64,000 bases of DNA from Erodium maritimum (Eukaryota; Streptophyta; Magnoliopsida; Geraniales; Geraniaceae): NCBI GenBank assembly GCA_963921825.1, contig OY997593.1:63720039-63784038 (forward strand), read 5' to 3'. The notes under the pieces are model-generated. The model was given only the letters and a program-made list of their open reading frames with translations, searched no databases and was not told where the DNA came from. The stretch's first letter is position 1, and each line of letters opens with the position of its first letter. A program made the translations under genes and the position numbers. Below, piece by piece: positions 1-11,185 of this stretch.

Positions 1-266
1 AACATTAGCCGATCGTGAGCAGCACTTCGATCTCTGAAAATATAATTTCTTTTCTGCTTCCCCCGGACGGGGGCTGACATACGTGCCTGTGCCTCCCTAA
101 ACTTTTCCCGTATAGACTCCAACATCTCTTCCTCTGCTTGTCGGGTCCTTACACGTAACGTTGCGTAGTCCATTTCAATGCCACCATACTCCTCACTACT
201 CGATGAATCTATAACGACAAGACCGTAACATAAAGTATACAGACAAAAGTTGTGTTGGAATACCAT
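1..266 (-). mobile_element. PIF/Harbinger transposase, N-terminal part, runs off the window
   Basis: Read on the minus strand from an ATG at 264-266, the frame stays open to the window edge. It encodes an acidic N-terminus (IDSSSSEEYGG), a charged helix rich in Glu and Arg (about residues 30-60) and then KQKRNYIFRDRSAAHDRLM. The last segment matches the stretch that opens plant Harbinger transposases, just before the helix-turn-helix-like region. A TATA-like run lies upstream, near 283-297. The catalytic DDE part would lie to the left of the window. This sequence differs from the transposases at 56-60 kb, so it is another subfamily. Family identity is fairly sure; whether the copy is intact cannot be seen. 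Confidence 0.6.
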
Positions 267-900
267 CTTCAAAAATGTAGTAAAGTATTTATATATATTT
301 TTCTTCTGACATTGTTAAAAATAATAATTTTGTCAACCGAATCTACTGACCCGGACACGTGGCAGAATCGTCGAGCAATGTCAGATGCTGCTCTCCGATA
401 CGTTTCCACGTGGCGTTCGTTTATTCGTTTGGTCAACACCGAATACGCGGAATAGACTCTACATCGAGTCGACAGTTCGTATACCGTCTAAACCGACTTC
501 CCCGATTCGACGTTACAATAGATACCGATTCAACTATTCGGCGGGAAAAACCAATTTTCTACCTGTTTAGACGATCGATTCTACGACGACGAGACGCCAT
601 TATGGCCGGTCTAAGGGATGGCTAATTCCAAAAGCAATCCTCTACAACGGATAACAAAATAGAAATCTGCTTCCCCCATATATAATTCAATCTCAACCGT
701 TCAGACAAATCAACCGATAATAAATCAGCCAATCACAACCGATCACGAGAATTTTCCCCTAGCCCAAATCGGCTTCCTATTATTTGCCTCCAACCAATTG
801 ACGTTCGGTACAGTAGTTCACACTGGATTTTACTCGGCAATTGCGGCGGCGGCTCATGTTAGCAAGCAATCCGCCTAATTTTGCTGAGCACAGTTTTAAT
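267..900. other. Flank of the Harbinger element and intergenic DNA
   Basis: The part up to about 650 is probably the 5' non-coding end of the minus-strand Harbinger element. I could not define its terminal inverted repeat or TAA/TTA target duplication with confidence. From about 650 to 900 the DNA looks like plain promoter-proximal intergenic sequence. The short ORFs here show no family features. Confidence 0.35.
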
Positions 901-2028
901 TAACGTTCACTCCTGCTACTATAAACCCCATTCTTAATCCCAATCTTTCCCGCTAATCTCACTCCGTTTCTCAATTTTTTTCTCGGGGAAATGAACCACA
1001 GAAGCCTGCAGAATCCGCCTTCGGTTCGTCGGCAATCGAATTCGCCGAGGTTCGCTCTCTCTGGAACTTGTGATTTCGTTTGGTTACTTCTTTGTGATGC
1101 TATAGGTGCTTTTTTTTTCTCTGTCTGGCGTAATTTTCTGTTTGGCTCCGAGAAAATGAGAATCAGAGTTCACCAGACCCATCCGTGAGATCTGTATATG
1201 TTATTTTGACCTGTAACTACTAAATTCTTAGTTGGATCAATGCCAAGTACTGTCTAATTGTTGAGTTTGCTTTTCAATTTTAGAAGTCTTTCATTCCCAA
1301 TGAATTTCACGTGCTCTTATGTATCGAAGAGCATCAATCTGCAAGCTTCTCAGTCGACATGTATGAAATAGAGGTGGGAAATAGTTGACTGGTAAAGAAA
1401 TTTAGTCCCCGTCTTTATATTCTTAACTTGATTGTTCTTGTCAGATTATTCGATCCGATTTTGTAGCTTAGTTTGAAATGCACTTTTCTCTTTCGTTTCC
1501 TCCAAAATTGTAATTGCTCGTTGCTAGAATTTGTTATGTTTTCAAGGATGGAAGGTTTCAGAATCTGAATCATATGGCAGGCACTTGTATTGCAACCAGA
1601 TCTAATTTTTATAAAATCTGGAACCTATTTCTCTGACTTCATTTGCAATTTTCGGCATCATTTTGGTAAGTGCTTTTGTAGTGATAACTCTTGGCCCGTA
1701 ACAAATCTCTAAAACTTCTAACAATTATTTCCTTAGCTCCAAAAAACTAAAATTTTAAGTTGACTGCTAGGTGCTCAACTTCTCCATTATGTAAGCCAGG
1801 TAAACTGCTTATGAAGTGTAGTCAGTGCTGTTCATCTTCTAATGTCAAACTTATCCATCACTTTTAGTTTGGTGGGCGGAATTAATTTCTATAGACTTAT
1901 TGCCTTCTTGACGGTTGTTGTTATTTGCATACAAGATAACTTAACTTGTTCTTCCTTGTTGCAGTTAGTGACATATCGAGATATTGTTCTCCGGCCTGCA
2001 TTTTCAAGGCAATAGTCGATTTGAGGAG
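901..2028 (+). promoter_or_regulatory. Promoter end, 5' leader exon and leader intron of the carrier gene
   Basis: A pyrimidine-rich start-like stretch (about 930-990) contains TTTCCCGC at about 946, an exact match to the plant E2F consensus TTTSSCGC. A leader exon probably follows and ends near 1049. A pyrimidine tract and CAG just before 1966 give a good acceptor, so about 900 bases look like an intron in the 5' untranslated region. An ATG at 991 opens an alternative first exon (begins MNHRSLQNPP). I could not tell whether it is an upstream ORF or a real alternative start. Confidence 0.4.
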
Positions 2029-3626
2029 ATGGCAGACAGTAAAAAGCAGTCTAGAACTAAAGGTCGTCATGCTTCCATCAAATACAGATTTAGTGCGGTT
2101 GGAGGTGCTTCCCCTGAGCTTGCTGATTTCGGTTGTAAAGAATATGCCCCTCCTATCTCTAATAAACATAAGCAAAACAGTGAGATAGCAGAACCCAAAT
2201 CAGTTGAGATACTGAGCACTGCTGAGCTCATATCCGCAGTTGGTCAGATATGGGATCATATGGACCCACTTTCTTTACTTAAAACTAATAGAGTCTCAAG
2301 TAGCTATAACAAGGGCCTCCCGAGAGAGGACATCTTGGGAAATCTTGGTCTGGAAGTAAATGGCAGAGCTCCTACTTCAGCTGATAGTAACAGCTTTCAT
2401 GTTGATTCAAAAGCTGGTGACCATTTTTCACATAAGGTGCAGCCAAGCTTACAGTCCCATAAGGTTAGTCAGAAAATGTCTGTCTTCGAATTGTGTAGAG
2501 AAAGCTACATACATTCAACCTTGCAGAGTTTTACCTACTTGCCTGATAACTATTGGAAGGGAAGGGGGGTTACAAGTCTGGGACTATCATATGAGTTGGA
2601 TAACATATATGGATGGATGAGTAATGTCATTCCAACAAGAATAAAATTCTTGGACAAAACCAGAAAAGTTGAGAACAAGAGAAATGGTGAAGAGTTAATT
2701 CCAGGAGATACAACCAGCCCTGTGGAAGGATGCCTTTCAGTAGATAAAACTCACTCTGTGAAGAACTTGGGCATTAGGAGTGACGAATTCCTGATTCCAG
2801 GAGATAGAAAACATTCTGCAAAGAACTTGGCTGCTGAGAAAGCTTACTGCCATCCTGATTTATTCAAAGCCAAAGATTCATCAACATTTGATAGTTCAAA
2901 GTTGTCAATGAATACAGAATCAACCACCAGTCTATGTTCAGATTATTTTCTCGGTGCCACCGAAAATCATAAGGGATTTGCTAGTGTTTTAAGCACTCCA
3001 AAGTCTGGCCTATATGCAGACTACCAAGTTAACCTTCTAGTTTCCGACAAGAGTGCCTTCGAAGATTGTCAACATGATAAGAATGATGTCGAGCTGCTTG
3101 AGAATGGAAGAAAACAATACGGGAAGTTTGTCATTGAGGAGGAACCAAGCACTAAAATCTGCTCAGTTGCACATGAAAAACCTCAGTATACCCTTGCTAA
3201 GCAAGAGCATGCCTTTGCAGGGGCATTGGCTGGTATATGTGTTAGCCTTTGTCTACATCCAGTTGATACAGTTAAGACAGTCATTCAATCCTGCCGGGCG
3301 GAACAGAAGTCCATCTGTTACATTGGAAGATCTATTGTGTCTGAAAGAGGTATGTTTTATAAGAACTGAAAATCTCAGTTTGGCAACAGGCTTGTCTTGG
3401 AAAATCAAACACTATGATGTTTTACCATGTGAACAGTGCCCTTCTGGGGATTAATTGACATGCTTTTTGCAGGTTTAACTGGCTTGTATCGTGGGCTTTC
3501 TAGTAATATTGCATCCTCAGCTCCAATTTCTGCAATTTACACTTTCACTTATGAATCAGTTAAAGGGGCTCTGCTTCCTCTTTTCCCTAAGGTAATTTTA
3601 TTCTCTTATTCTTTCCCTTGTTTAAC

Positions 3627-3685
<59 letters not shown>

Positions 3686-6326
3686 CTATTTTGTGGAGAG
3701 GGATAAAGGAAATAACCTGTTCTTAATTTCTTATCAGCTAGTCTGTAATTTATGATCATCTTCTTTTTTGCAGGAGTATTACTCTTTAGCTCATTGCATG
3801 GCAGGTGGTTGTGCAAGCATTGCTACTTCCTTTATTTTTACTCCCAGTGAGCGGATAAAGCAGCAGATGCAAGTTGGTTCTCACTATCAGAACTGTTGGT
3901 AAGCCTTTACTGCACTTGAGAGGGTCTTTCTAAATTGGAGTAACTTAATAAGTTCAATGTGGCTCACTTCACAATATGCATTATGTTTGGTGATGATTAC
4001 ATTTACTATTCAGTATTATCTGTGTTTAGTTTTGGTTTTGAGAGGTATTGTAATTTTTGTTTTAATTAAATAGTTGGGATAATTGTCCAAAACTACCCTA
4101 AAGTTTCGTCCACAAACGAGTTGATGCACAAAGTTTCGTCCACGCTGTGTGGCTACCCTGAAGTTTTGTCCACGACTTTTTTAGTTTTGACGTAATAGGG
4201 ATGTTCAGAATGATGGTCTAGGGCCTCTGGGCAGTGCTTCCCGGATTGAATAGAAGCGTGGACAAAACTTCAATGCACCCACAAAAGCGTGGGCAAAACT
4301 TCAATGCACCCACAAAAGTGTGGACAAAACTTCAGGGTAGCCACACAACGTGGACAAAACTTTGTGCATTAACTCATTTGTGGACGAAACTTTAGGGTAG
4401 TTTTGGACAATTATCCCTAAATAGTTTATGTAGCATGTTTGCCAATCTAGGCATCTATGCAAGATAAGAAAATTGATTCCATGTATGAGACATTGTTTAT
4501 TCCTGTGCTTCTTCCATGTTAATTTCTGAATTGCCTTTGTAGGAGCGCGTTGGTTGGGATTATTGGAAAAGGTGGTTTGCCTTCATTATATGCTGGCTGG
4601 GGAGCTGTACTTTGCAGGAATGTGCCACAGTCAATAATCAAGGTTAGTCCTTCTACATTGTGATGGGGTAAAATCTGAGTAGTTAAAAGTTCACTTGAGG
4701 TTTGACCCATACCAAACTTCTCAAAGAAGATATCCCAGACCAAAAGGTGTTTGGCCCTAAAATGATGATAGAAGTGTAAGTGTTCATGTTATAATGCCGG
4801 CAAGTTTGGATCTAAGTTCATAGTGTTCAACCAAAATTACCCCTTGCTTTATTGGAATTCTCCTGACTACTTAAGCATATGGTTTTGAAGCTATCTTTTC
4901 CATGTGTGCAGTTTTACATGTATGAAAGCCTAAAACAAGTAATGTTGGCTTCACAGCATTCCGCTGTTCAACCAAGTGCATTACAAACGGTTTGTTTGCA
5001 TCTCAACTCTATCCTCATTTATTCATTTCTAAGTATTGTTCCAATGATAATATAGTTTTCTGGAAACTGAGTGGAAACACTATAATTCTACTTTATTCTA
5101 GTCTCTCCTATACAATATGTGACCAGGTAATTTTCATGCATGCAGCTCTTGTGCGGAGGACTAGCTGGATCTAGTGCTGCTTTATGCACAACTCCTTTTG
5201 ATGTGGTGAAAACGAGATTGCAGACACAGGTTTGTAGATTTTTTTGTCTTTTAAACCTCAGAGTACGATCTATTGAGCTAAATGACCTTGTGAGTGGAAA
5301 GAGAAGGATTTACTTAATCAGCTTTGAATGAATATACCTCCAACCTTTGCTATATGATTTGCTTGTATCTTTTATCAAATTATCGTGCAGTCTGTCTAAA
5401 TTAGCTGGCCAAGGAGGTTTCATAGAGAAGCATAAATCTGAGATAAGAATTCCTTAGTTAATGTGATAGCCAAGTACAGTGCTGAGGCTATAAAACATCT
5501 CAAGAGACAGATCATTATGTGCATAGATTTCCATCCAATAAAAGTTGTACTTACATGGATGTCATAATACTAAATCCTTCTTCTCTCTACCTGTTGACTG
5601 TTGTGACCTGCCTAGACCTCAAGCAATTGTTGCCAAGAATTGGTGGATTTTAGCTTAATTCTGCAGCTAAGCTATTATTAGTTTCTCTTATCTTCATAAT
5701 TGTGAATAAGTGATGATCACAGACTAGGTTAAGTTTGCCTGTCTTATGAGGTGCATATGATGCAGATTCCTGGATCCAGAAGCCAATATAATAACGTGTT
5801 TCATGCCCTACAAGAAATAAGCAAGCAGGAAGGTCTGAAAGGTCTCTACAGGTATGTTTGTTTTATATCTTGTGCGTACAGTTGGGAAGATAATTTCTCA
5901 TATGGAACACTCGGGTTTATAAGACATCATTAGACATGGTGAACTTGTAAGGGGCTAGAATAGTCTTTCAGTAAGTCCATGTGATCGCTAGCATTATATA
6001 ATGGTGCCATTCCTATATGCTGTTTTCAACTGGGAAATATTTGTTTAGTTCAGCTGGTGTCCACAACTTGGTTTTGTGTAGAAATATGATCAGTGCTCTT
6101 TTGTGTGAACAGGGGGTTAGTCCCGAGACTGGTTATGTATATGTCCCAAGGAGCACTCTTCTTTTCATCCTATGAATTCTTCAAGAGTTTGTTTTCTGTG
6201 GGTGTGCAAGTGCAACAAAGTAATGACCAAACAATCCAAGGCCAACAAACCATGGTGAGTACTGCGGCCTCATCACAGTCATCATCCGATCCATCGCCAT
6301 CATCATCAAGGAAGCTGCACAGCTGA
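2029..6326 (+). CDS. Mitochondrial carrier family protein with a long N-terminal extension
   Basis: Eight coding exons: 2029-3349, 3473-3591, 3774-3898, 4543-4642, 4912-4989, 5146-5229, 5766-5851 and 6113-6326. They total 2127 nt (708 residues) and all borders are GT-AG. The last ~300 residues form three Mito_carr repeats with the signature P-x-D/E-x-x-K/R three times (HPVDTVKT, TPSERIKQ, TPFDVVKT), so this is a six-helix inner-membrane solute carrier. The closest general resemblance is to S-adenosylmethionine-carrier-like and related orphan plant carriers; the substrate cannot be read from sequence. The first ~400 residues are hydrophilic and Ser/Lys-rich, sit almost wholly in the first exon, and have no domain I recognise. 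Normal carriers have about 300 residues, so the extension is the odd part. The start was set at 2029 (MADSKKQSRTK); an in-frame ATG at 1984 is possible. The C-terminus is a Ser-rich tail. Confidence 0.88.
3627..3682. repeat. Compound (CT)10(CA)18 microsatellite
   Basis: Ten CT units (3627-3646) run straight into eighteen CA units (3647-3682) inside the second coding intron of the carrier gene. It is likely length-polymorphic. Confidence 0.95.
4076..4417. mobile_element. Mutator-like MITE with long inverted repeats
   Basis: This is a 342-bp element in a carrier-gene intron. Both ends begin GGGATAATTGTCCAAAACTA and stay inverted repeats for about 100 bp. Exact 9-bp target duplications (TAAATAGTT) lie at 4067-4075 and 4418-4426. 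The 9-bp duplication with long inverted ends is the Mutator/MULE hallmark. It holds no ORF and is non-autonomous. The near-perfect ends suggest a fairly young insertion. Confidence 0.9.
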
Positions 6327-6907
6327 CATTCTTCAACGTGTGATGGCATGAGAAAAGATTTGGAATCTCAAGGCAATCGAGCTAGTGTAAGCCTGCCCGA
6401 AACGAGGAAACTTGAGCTGAGCTCACCAATCTGCAGTTTCCAGTTGATGGTGCTTTGAGGGAGAGTGGCCGCGAGCAAAGAGTCTGCACTATATTATACT
6501 TGTTCTGGTCGTTGGCTGTGTCCGTACATAGTGACGTGAAGCCATTCCTTTTGATGGAACTATTTCTGTGCCATATGTATTCGATGTGATACGGAAATGA
6601 CTAGGCGATTTTCATGATACGGGAAGCTGCACAGCAATAGATGCAATGTGAGGGTAGCATATTTTTATGGGGTCATGAAAGGCCCATGAGTATTATTGAT
6701 GTAAAATAATATTATAAAAAAAACCTTTTACTCAATTTTATTAATTAGTGAAATATATTTTATTTTATTTTTTCAAAACAAATCAGATTATTTTGATAAA
6801 CATTTAAAAAGAAAAATAAATCAAAATCTGAATTTAATAATTAATAAAATTGACTTAAATATATATTTTTTTTAAAATCCAAATTATTTTTTAAACATTA
6901 CATTATA
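6327..6907 (+). other. 3' untranslated region of the carrier gene, then AT-rich spacer
   Basis: The transcript probably ends between about 6550 and 6720. A very AT-rich stretch (about 6700-6905) follows. No gene is seen. Confidence 0.5.
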
Positions 6908-7020
6908 GGTTTAATTGTTCAAAACTACATTAAAGTTTTGTCCACAAACAGATGCATGTATAAAGTTTTGCCCACACTTTGGGGGTATGATGAAATTTTG
7001 CCCACAGACTTTTTTTTAGA
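6908..7020. mobile_element. Single MULE end related to the 4076-4417 MITE
   Basis: This stretch aligns with the left ~100 bp of the intronic MITE: it has the same order of AAAACTACATTAAAGTTTTG, a GTCCACAAAC-like block and two GCCCAC blocks, with many changes. No matching right end was found before the next gene, so it is an older, truncated or split copy. Confidence 0.55.
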
Positions 7021-7024
7021 AAAA

Positions 7025-9180
7025 TCGGTGCCATAACCGAACCTTTACCGCCCCTCCCGAACACAGACCCTATTGATTGCACGGGACCTCCACACAGGTA
7101 CCCAAAGTTGCGCCAATTGTTTCTCCTGTCGACTTCGTCCGGACCAATGGAAGGAGATCATGGGCATGGACCCATAGCTGTAGAAGATCCAGGGCAGGAA
7201 GTTCCCTAGCCAACAAGTCAATATCCCTAAGGAGGAGAAGAAGATCATCAAAGCACCAAAGTTCATTGCTCCGAACCCATGTCCGAGCTTCAATCGATTC
7301 AAAGTGGAACCCAAAAACCCCTGGGCCTATGTCCTTAATTTTATCATATTCTTTTAATATTTGTTACTTTTCTTGCAAGAATATCTATAATATACACTTG
7401 TTATAATGATCCTCCCCATGCATTGGTGGTGATGCGCAGCAGGACTTCCTTTCGAGGAAGCCTAGGGGCCCAGAACTTGCCTACCATGCCAAATTGTTGG
7501 CGTGCCAACACATATGGATTAACCGATGAGTAGGGAACCAACGCATCTGTTTCATTTTCCTCTTCGAGAGAGCATGAGAAGAGACAGTCCTAGAGACTTG
7601 CCATGGTGGACGCAAGCAAGCCCGGTGGCACTGTGACTTCTGGTGCTAGAATTACGTATGGAGATAGCGTCGTTCCTCCTCATCGAACCATACTTGCACG
7701 AACAGTGAGTAAGGACGGGATCATCGGGATTCGATCATCATTGGGGAGGGAGAGATCAACATGTAGAGACACTTCCATCTCCTTTCTCCAACCCTCGTCG
7801 ACGAGCGCCTTCCCTTGACTAGGGTCCCTCCGTAATGGAGGTAGAGACTCAAGGCCGTCTTTAGTGATAGGAGGAGCAGTTGGTGGAGGTAGGGGTGTAA
7901 CCGGACCAGATACCCGGTCCGTAGCCCATTAAAATGTCCGGTCCGGATCATCCAGATCTCAAATATTGATGTCCATAACCAGTCCGGATTAAGTCTAAAA
8001 TTCCGGATTTTTAAGCTTTCGGATTCGGATCGGTCTGGACTGGGTCCGGATTTTATCCGGACCTCAATGGGCTCACTGTTTTGAGCCCATTTTTAGTGCA
8101 GTTAAAGGTTTTACAAGATTCTATCATCCAATTGCTACTTAATTTTTATACCAGTATATTTTAGTTATCATGTCAACACTTAAAACTTACATACATCTAG
8201 ACAATGTTATTTTCTTACATTTAAAATTAAAATACAATTATAAACATATCAATGGACATCCATTTCTTCTTATCTGACGTTCGGAATACCTTCATCTACA
8301 TGTCAAAAAATCAAAGTTGTAGAGAGGAGAACTTACTCTGATCTCTCCTTAATACGAAGTCCTTTGTGTGGCTCATGTTCGTGACCTCTCTATGGTTTGG
8401 ACATGGATCCTATTTGTGAGAGAGTAGAGAGGAAACAAGGGGAAATCTAAATAATAATGAGATGGAGCGAGAGAAAAAGGAAAAGTATCCCTAGAAAATC
8501 GGCGAAGAAGATTGGGGAAACGAAGAGGCGCGTTAGGTTTAAGGGTTGGCCATTCCACGATTTTAGTTTCTACGAATGGACTTGATGCAGTTGTTGGGCT
8601 TCACCAGTATAGATGAGACTGCTCTTGAATTGGACCGGTCCGGATTTTATCCGGAATCCGGCGGATTTCAAGTAATGGATCCATATCCGGATATCCGTAT
8701 TCCGACCGGATTTTGTCCGATTATTTTCGGATCGGTTAATTTCCGGACCGGATTTGTCCGGATTCGGTTATTTTTCAGGATTTTGGATTTTTCGACACAC
8801 CCCTAGGTGGAGGGTTGCATGAAACCAAAGGCACGGTTAGGTTTTTCACCGGATGACCCCTCCAAGGCTTCAATAGTGGCGACGTCGGCGGTGTGGAGAG
8901 CCCTGGAGAGAAAGCCACAATCATCATGGGCTATAGTGACGATAGAGGTATTCCAGTAGAGGTTGGCTTCGACTTCCTCCTACGCCGTGCCTTTAAGGGG
9001 CTCGAGACTTCAGATGAAAGACATGTGGGTGGGGCGATCAGCGATGCATATAATTTCATGGTAGGGGACGGCGATAGGACATGGCCAGACGCTTGCTCGA
9101 CATTGTCGGCGACGGTGGAAATGTAGGGAGCACCATAGATAGGACTAGGATTTACTCGGGAGAGACACACGACATAACGT
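7025..9180 (-). mobile_element. Degenerate LINE ORF1 (DUF4283) copy, interrupted by a hAT element
   Basis: Minus-strand reading near 7330-7090 gives segments like LLLLRDIDLLARELPALD, LQLWVHAHDL and IGATLGTCVEV. These follow the plant DUF4283 pattern (LLLL....FWVQ.H.LP....IG..LG..VEVD) found in LINE ORF1 proteins and At4g02000-like proteins. The frame is broken in several places. A related copy in opposite orientation lies at 30402-31960. The similarity continues past the coding part through 9180-9480 to the tRNA-Asp gene, so the two loci share more than the LINE itself. No reverse transcriptase is seen. Confidence 0.5.
7890..8805. mobile_element. Non-autonomous hAT-like element
   Basis: A 916-bp insertion. 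Its ends are short inverted repeats (TAGGGGTGT at the left, ACACCCCTA at the right) flanked by exact 8-bp target duplications GGTGGAGG (7882-7889 and 8806-8813), the hAT signature. Both sub-terminal regions (about 7900-8065 and 8625-8775) are packed with TCCGG/CCGGA motifs, about eight on the left and ten on the right, probably transposase-binding sites. No transposase is encoded. It sits inside the degenerate LINE copy and is therefore younger than it. Confidence 0.85.
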
Positions 9181-9483
9181 GAGAGAGAAGATATAGATAA
9201 TTTTCAATCAAGCGTTATTTTTGCCTTGAAAAATATGAAAAACATATTTTTCTAATTTTGGATTATACTAACATAGAAAATAAATTAATGTTATTATGAA
9301 ACGTATTTTATTAAATTTCTCAAACATAATTAATAAAAGTTAATTGAAAATTAGAACTTATTTAGTTAAGTGATGTTATTTTTATTTGAAAGGAGTTAAG
9401 TGTTGTTTGAATCCTTGAACGGTAAATACTTCGCGTCGTGTAAATAAATAATTATTAACTAACTGTTAAACTCAATCAACATG

Positions 9484-9555
9484 GTCGTTGTAGTATAGTG
9501 GTAAGTATTCCCGCCTGTCACGCGGGTGACCCGGGTTCGATCCCCGGCAACGGCG
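9484..9555 (+). tRNA. tRNA-Asp (GTC)
   Basis: A 72-nt cloverleaf. The acceptor stem pairs GTCGTTG with CAACGGC, with discriminator G at 9555. The D-arm region reads TAGTGGTAAGTA (A box), the anticodon loop is CTGTCAC with GTC, and the T arm is CCGGGTTCGATCCCCGG (B box). A run of T at 9557-9561 is a Pol III terminator. It matches the standard plant nuclear tRNA-Asp and looks functional. Confidence 0.97.
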
Positions 9556-10380
9556 CATTTTTAAAAAATGATAAATCCATTTTGAATCTCGTACGGATGA
9601 AAATGGGCCGTTTGGGTTTAATTGAATATGGGCCTTCCAAAAGGTACCTCCAACAAAGCACGTGGTTAGGTTTGGAATTCAGCAGTGGCCGGGCCCCATA
9701 CGATTCATAATCACACGTGATTTACTCTATCATTTTGGTCTATGGTTTAGTTCATGAGTCAATAAATACCATAAATAACAATCTTAACTCCAAATTTAAA
9801 TGACACAATGAATGAATAAAAATCAGTTTATTGTATTTATAAAATTTCATATTTTTTTAATGAAAATAAAATTAAAGTATATTGGTAATTTTAATTCATC
9901 AACTTCACTTGCTGGAGCAAGTAAAATATTATTCCGTTAATAAAGCAATACGGACAAATACATCACACCATTAATTTAATGAGTTGAAGACAAAAGAAGG
10001 TTCATCGAAACCTCACAAACTCGTACAAATTGCACCTTTCTCAAAATTAGGCATTGCACAAAAATCATGTATTCATGGAGGACACATATGCTAATAAAAT
10101 CTTTTCTCCTGCTTTTTCTTTTACCATCCCATATCAGCCAATCAGATGTTGACAGTTAAGCAACCGAGTCCTCCACGCGCTTCAAGTACGTGACATGCAA
10201 ATCCCAACAAGGCGGGAAGGCCACTCCAATACTACCGGAGGTCAAATCCGTAATTAATGAATACAATATACGTTTTTTCATATTAAATGAAAAATTAAAA
10301 TTTTACTGACCCAATACTCTCCGTTGATACATTTTCTCTGCATTTTAATTCTCCGAAGATTTCACGACACTGCACTTTCC
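9556..10380. other. Intergenic DNA and kinesin promoter
   Basis: AT-rich spacer with no coding signal. Near 10208 lies GGCGGGAA, an E2F-like site in reverse (its reverse complement TTCCCGCC is one base from TTTCCCGC). This could suit a cell-cycle-linked motor gene, but a single site is weak evidence. Confidence 0.35.
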
Positions 10381-11185
10381 CGGACGGAGGAGACGGCGGC
10401 GACGACGCCGTTTTGGGGGCAGATCGGCATTGCTTTCACATAGCTCTCATTGCTGCACTCTCAGTAACCCAGCTGATTCAGACTCAGAGGGGTCTTCAGC
10501 TAGGAGGTCTTCACGACTCTCTCTCCAGTTTCTTCAGGTCTGAGCATTTTCTGTCGTTTCGCCCCACATTTCTTCTTTAGTTTAAATCTAGGGTTTCGTT
10601 GTTGATCTGCTGCTTCAATTTGGGGTTGCTTTGAACTTTTTAGCTCCGAATTTTGTTATTTTTCCCACAAAGAGGATTCTATTGTGTTGAAATGGCGAGA
10701 TATTGGGGTTTTCGGCGCCTTTTGAATTTTGTTATGCTACCGCTTTGGCATCTGTTTGGCAGCTGGGAAAATGCGAACTTGAGTTAATTCAGAAAACCTG
10801 GTCTGCTAATCTTTGAGGCATGAGTGAGCAAGTTTGGAGTTCTGGCCTCTTCTTTATTTTAGCTACCAAATTCTGTTTCTCGCCTATTGTGAATCTTCTG
10901 AAGCACTGTAAATGAGTTGATTGAGCTCAAAATTTATAATTCTTGCATCTTTTGGAGATTCAAAGGGGATTAATTTCTAGCACTATCTGTGTAACAAAGC
11001 TCTGAGGTGGGACTGAAGTGGTATTGATGGCTCCCTGAATGTCTATAGATTCGTTTAACTTTATGAATTATGCATCCACCAGTTTTTTGTGTTTTGATGC
11101 GATTTAACACGAATGATATTGTGCTTTGATTTTTGTAGAGTTCATAAAAGATCAGGGGGATTAAGTTATTGCTTAGCATACCCTG
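10381..11185 (+). other. 5' leader exons and leader intron of the kinesin gene
   Basis: A GC-rich, CT-rich leader (about 10340-10535) ends at a likely donor (CAG|GTCTGAGC) near 10536. An acceptor TTTTTGTAG lies near 11137, and the ATG follows at 11186. The 5' untranslated region is therefore probably split by a ~600-bp intron. Exact ends are inferred. Confidence 0.5.

Noticed and set aside
991-1188. First coding exon of the carrier gene (begins MNHRSLQNPP)
   Set aside because: No splice that clearly joins it in frame to 2029 could be confirmed; kept as a possible upstream ORF or alternative start.
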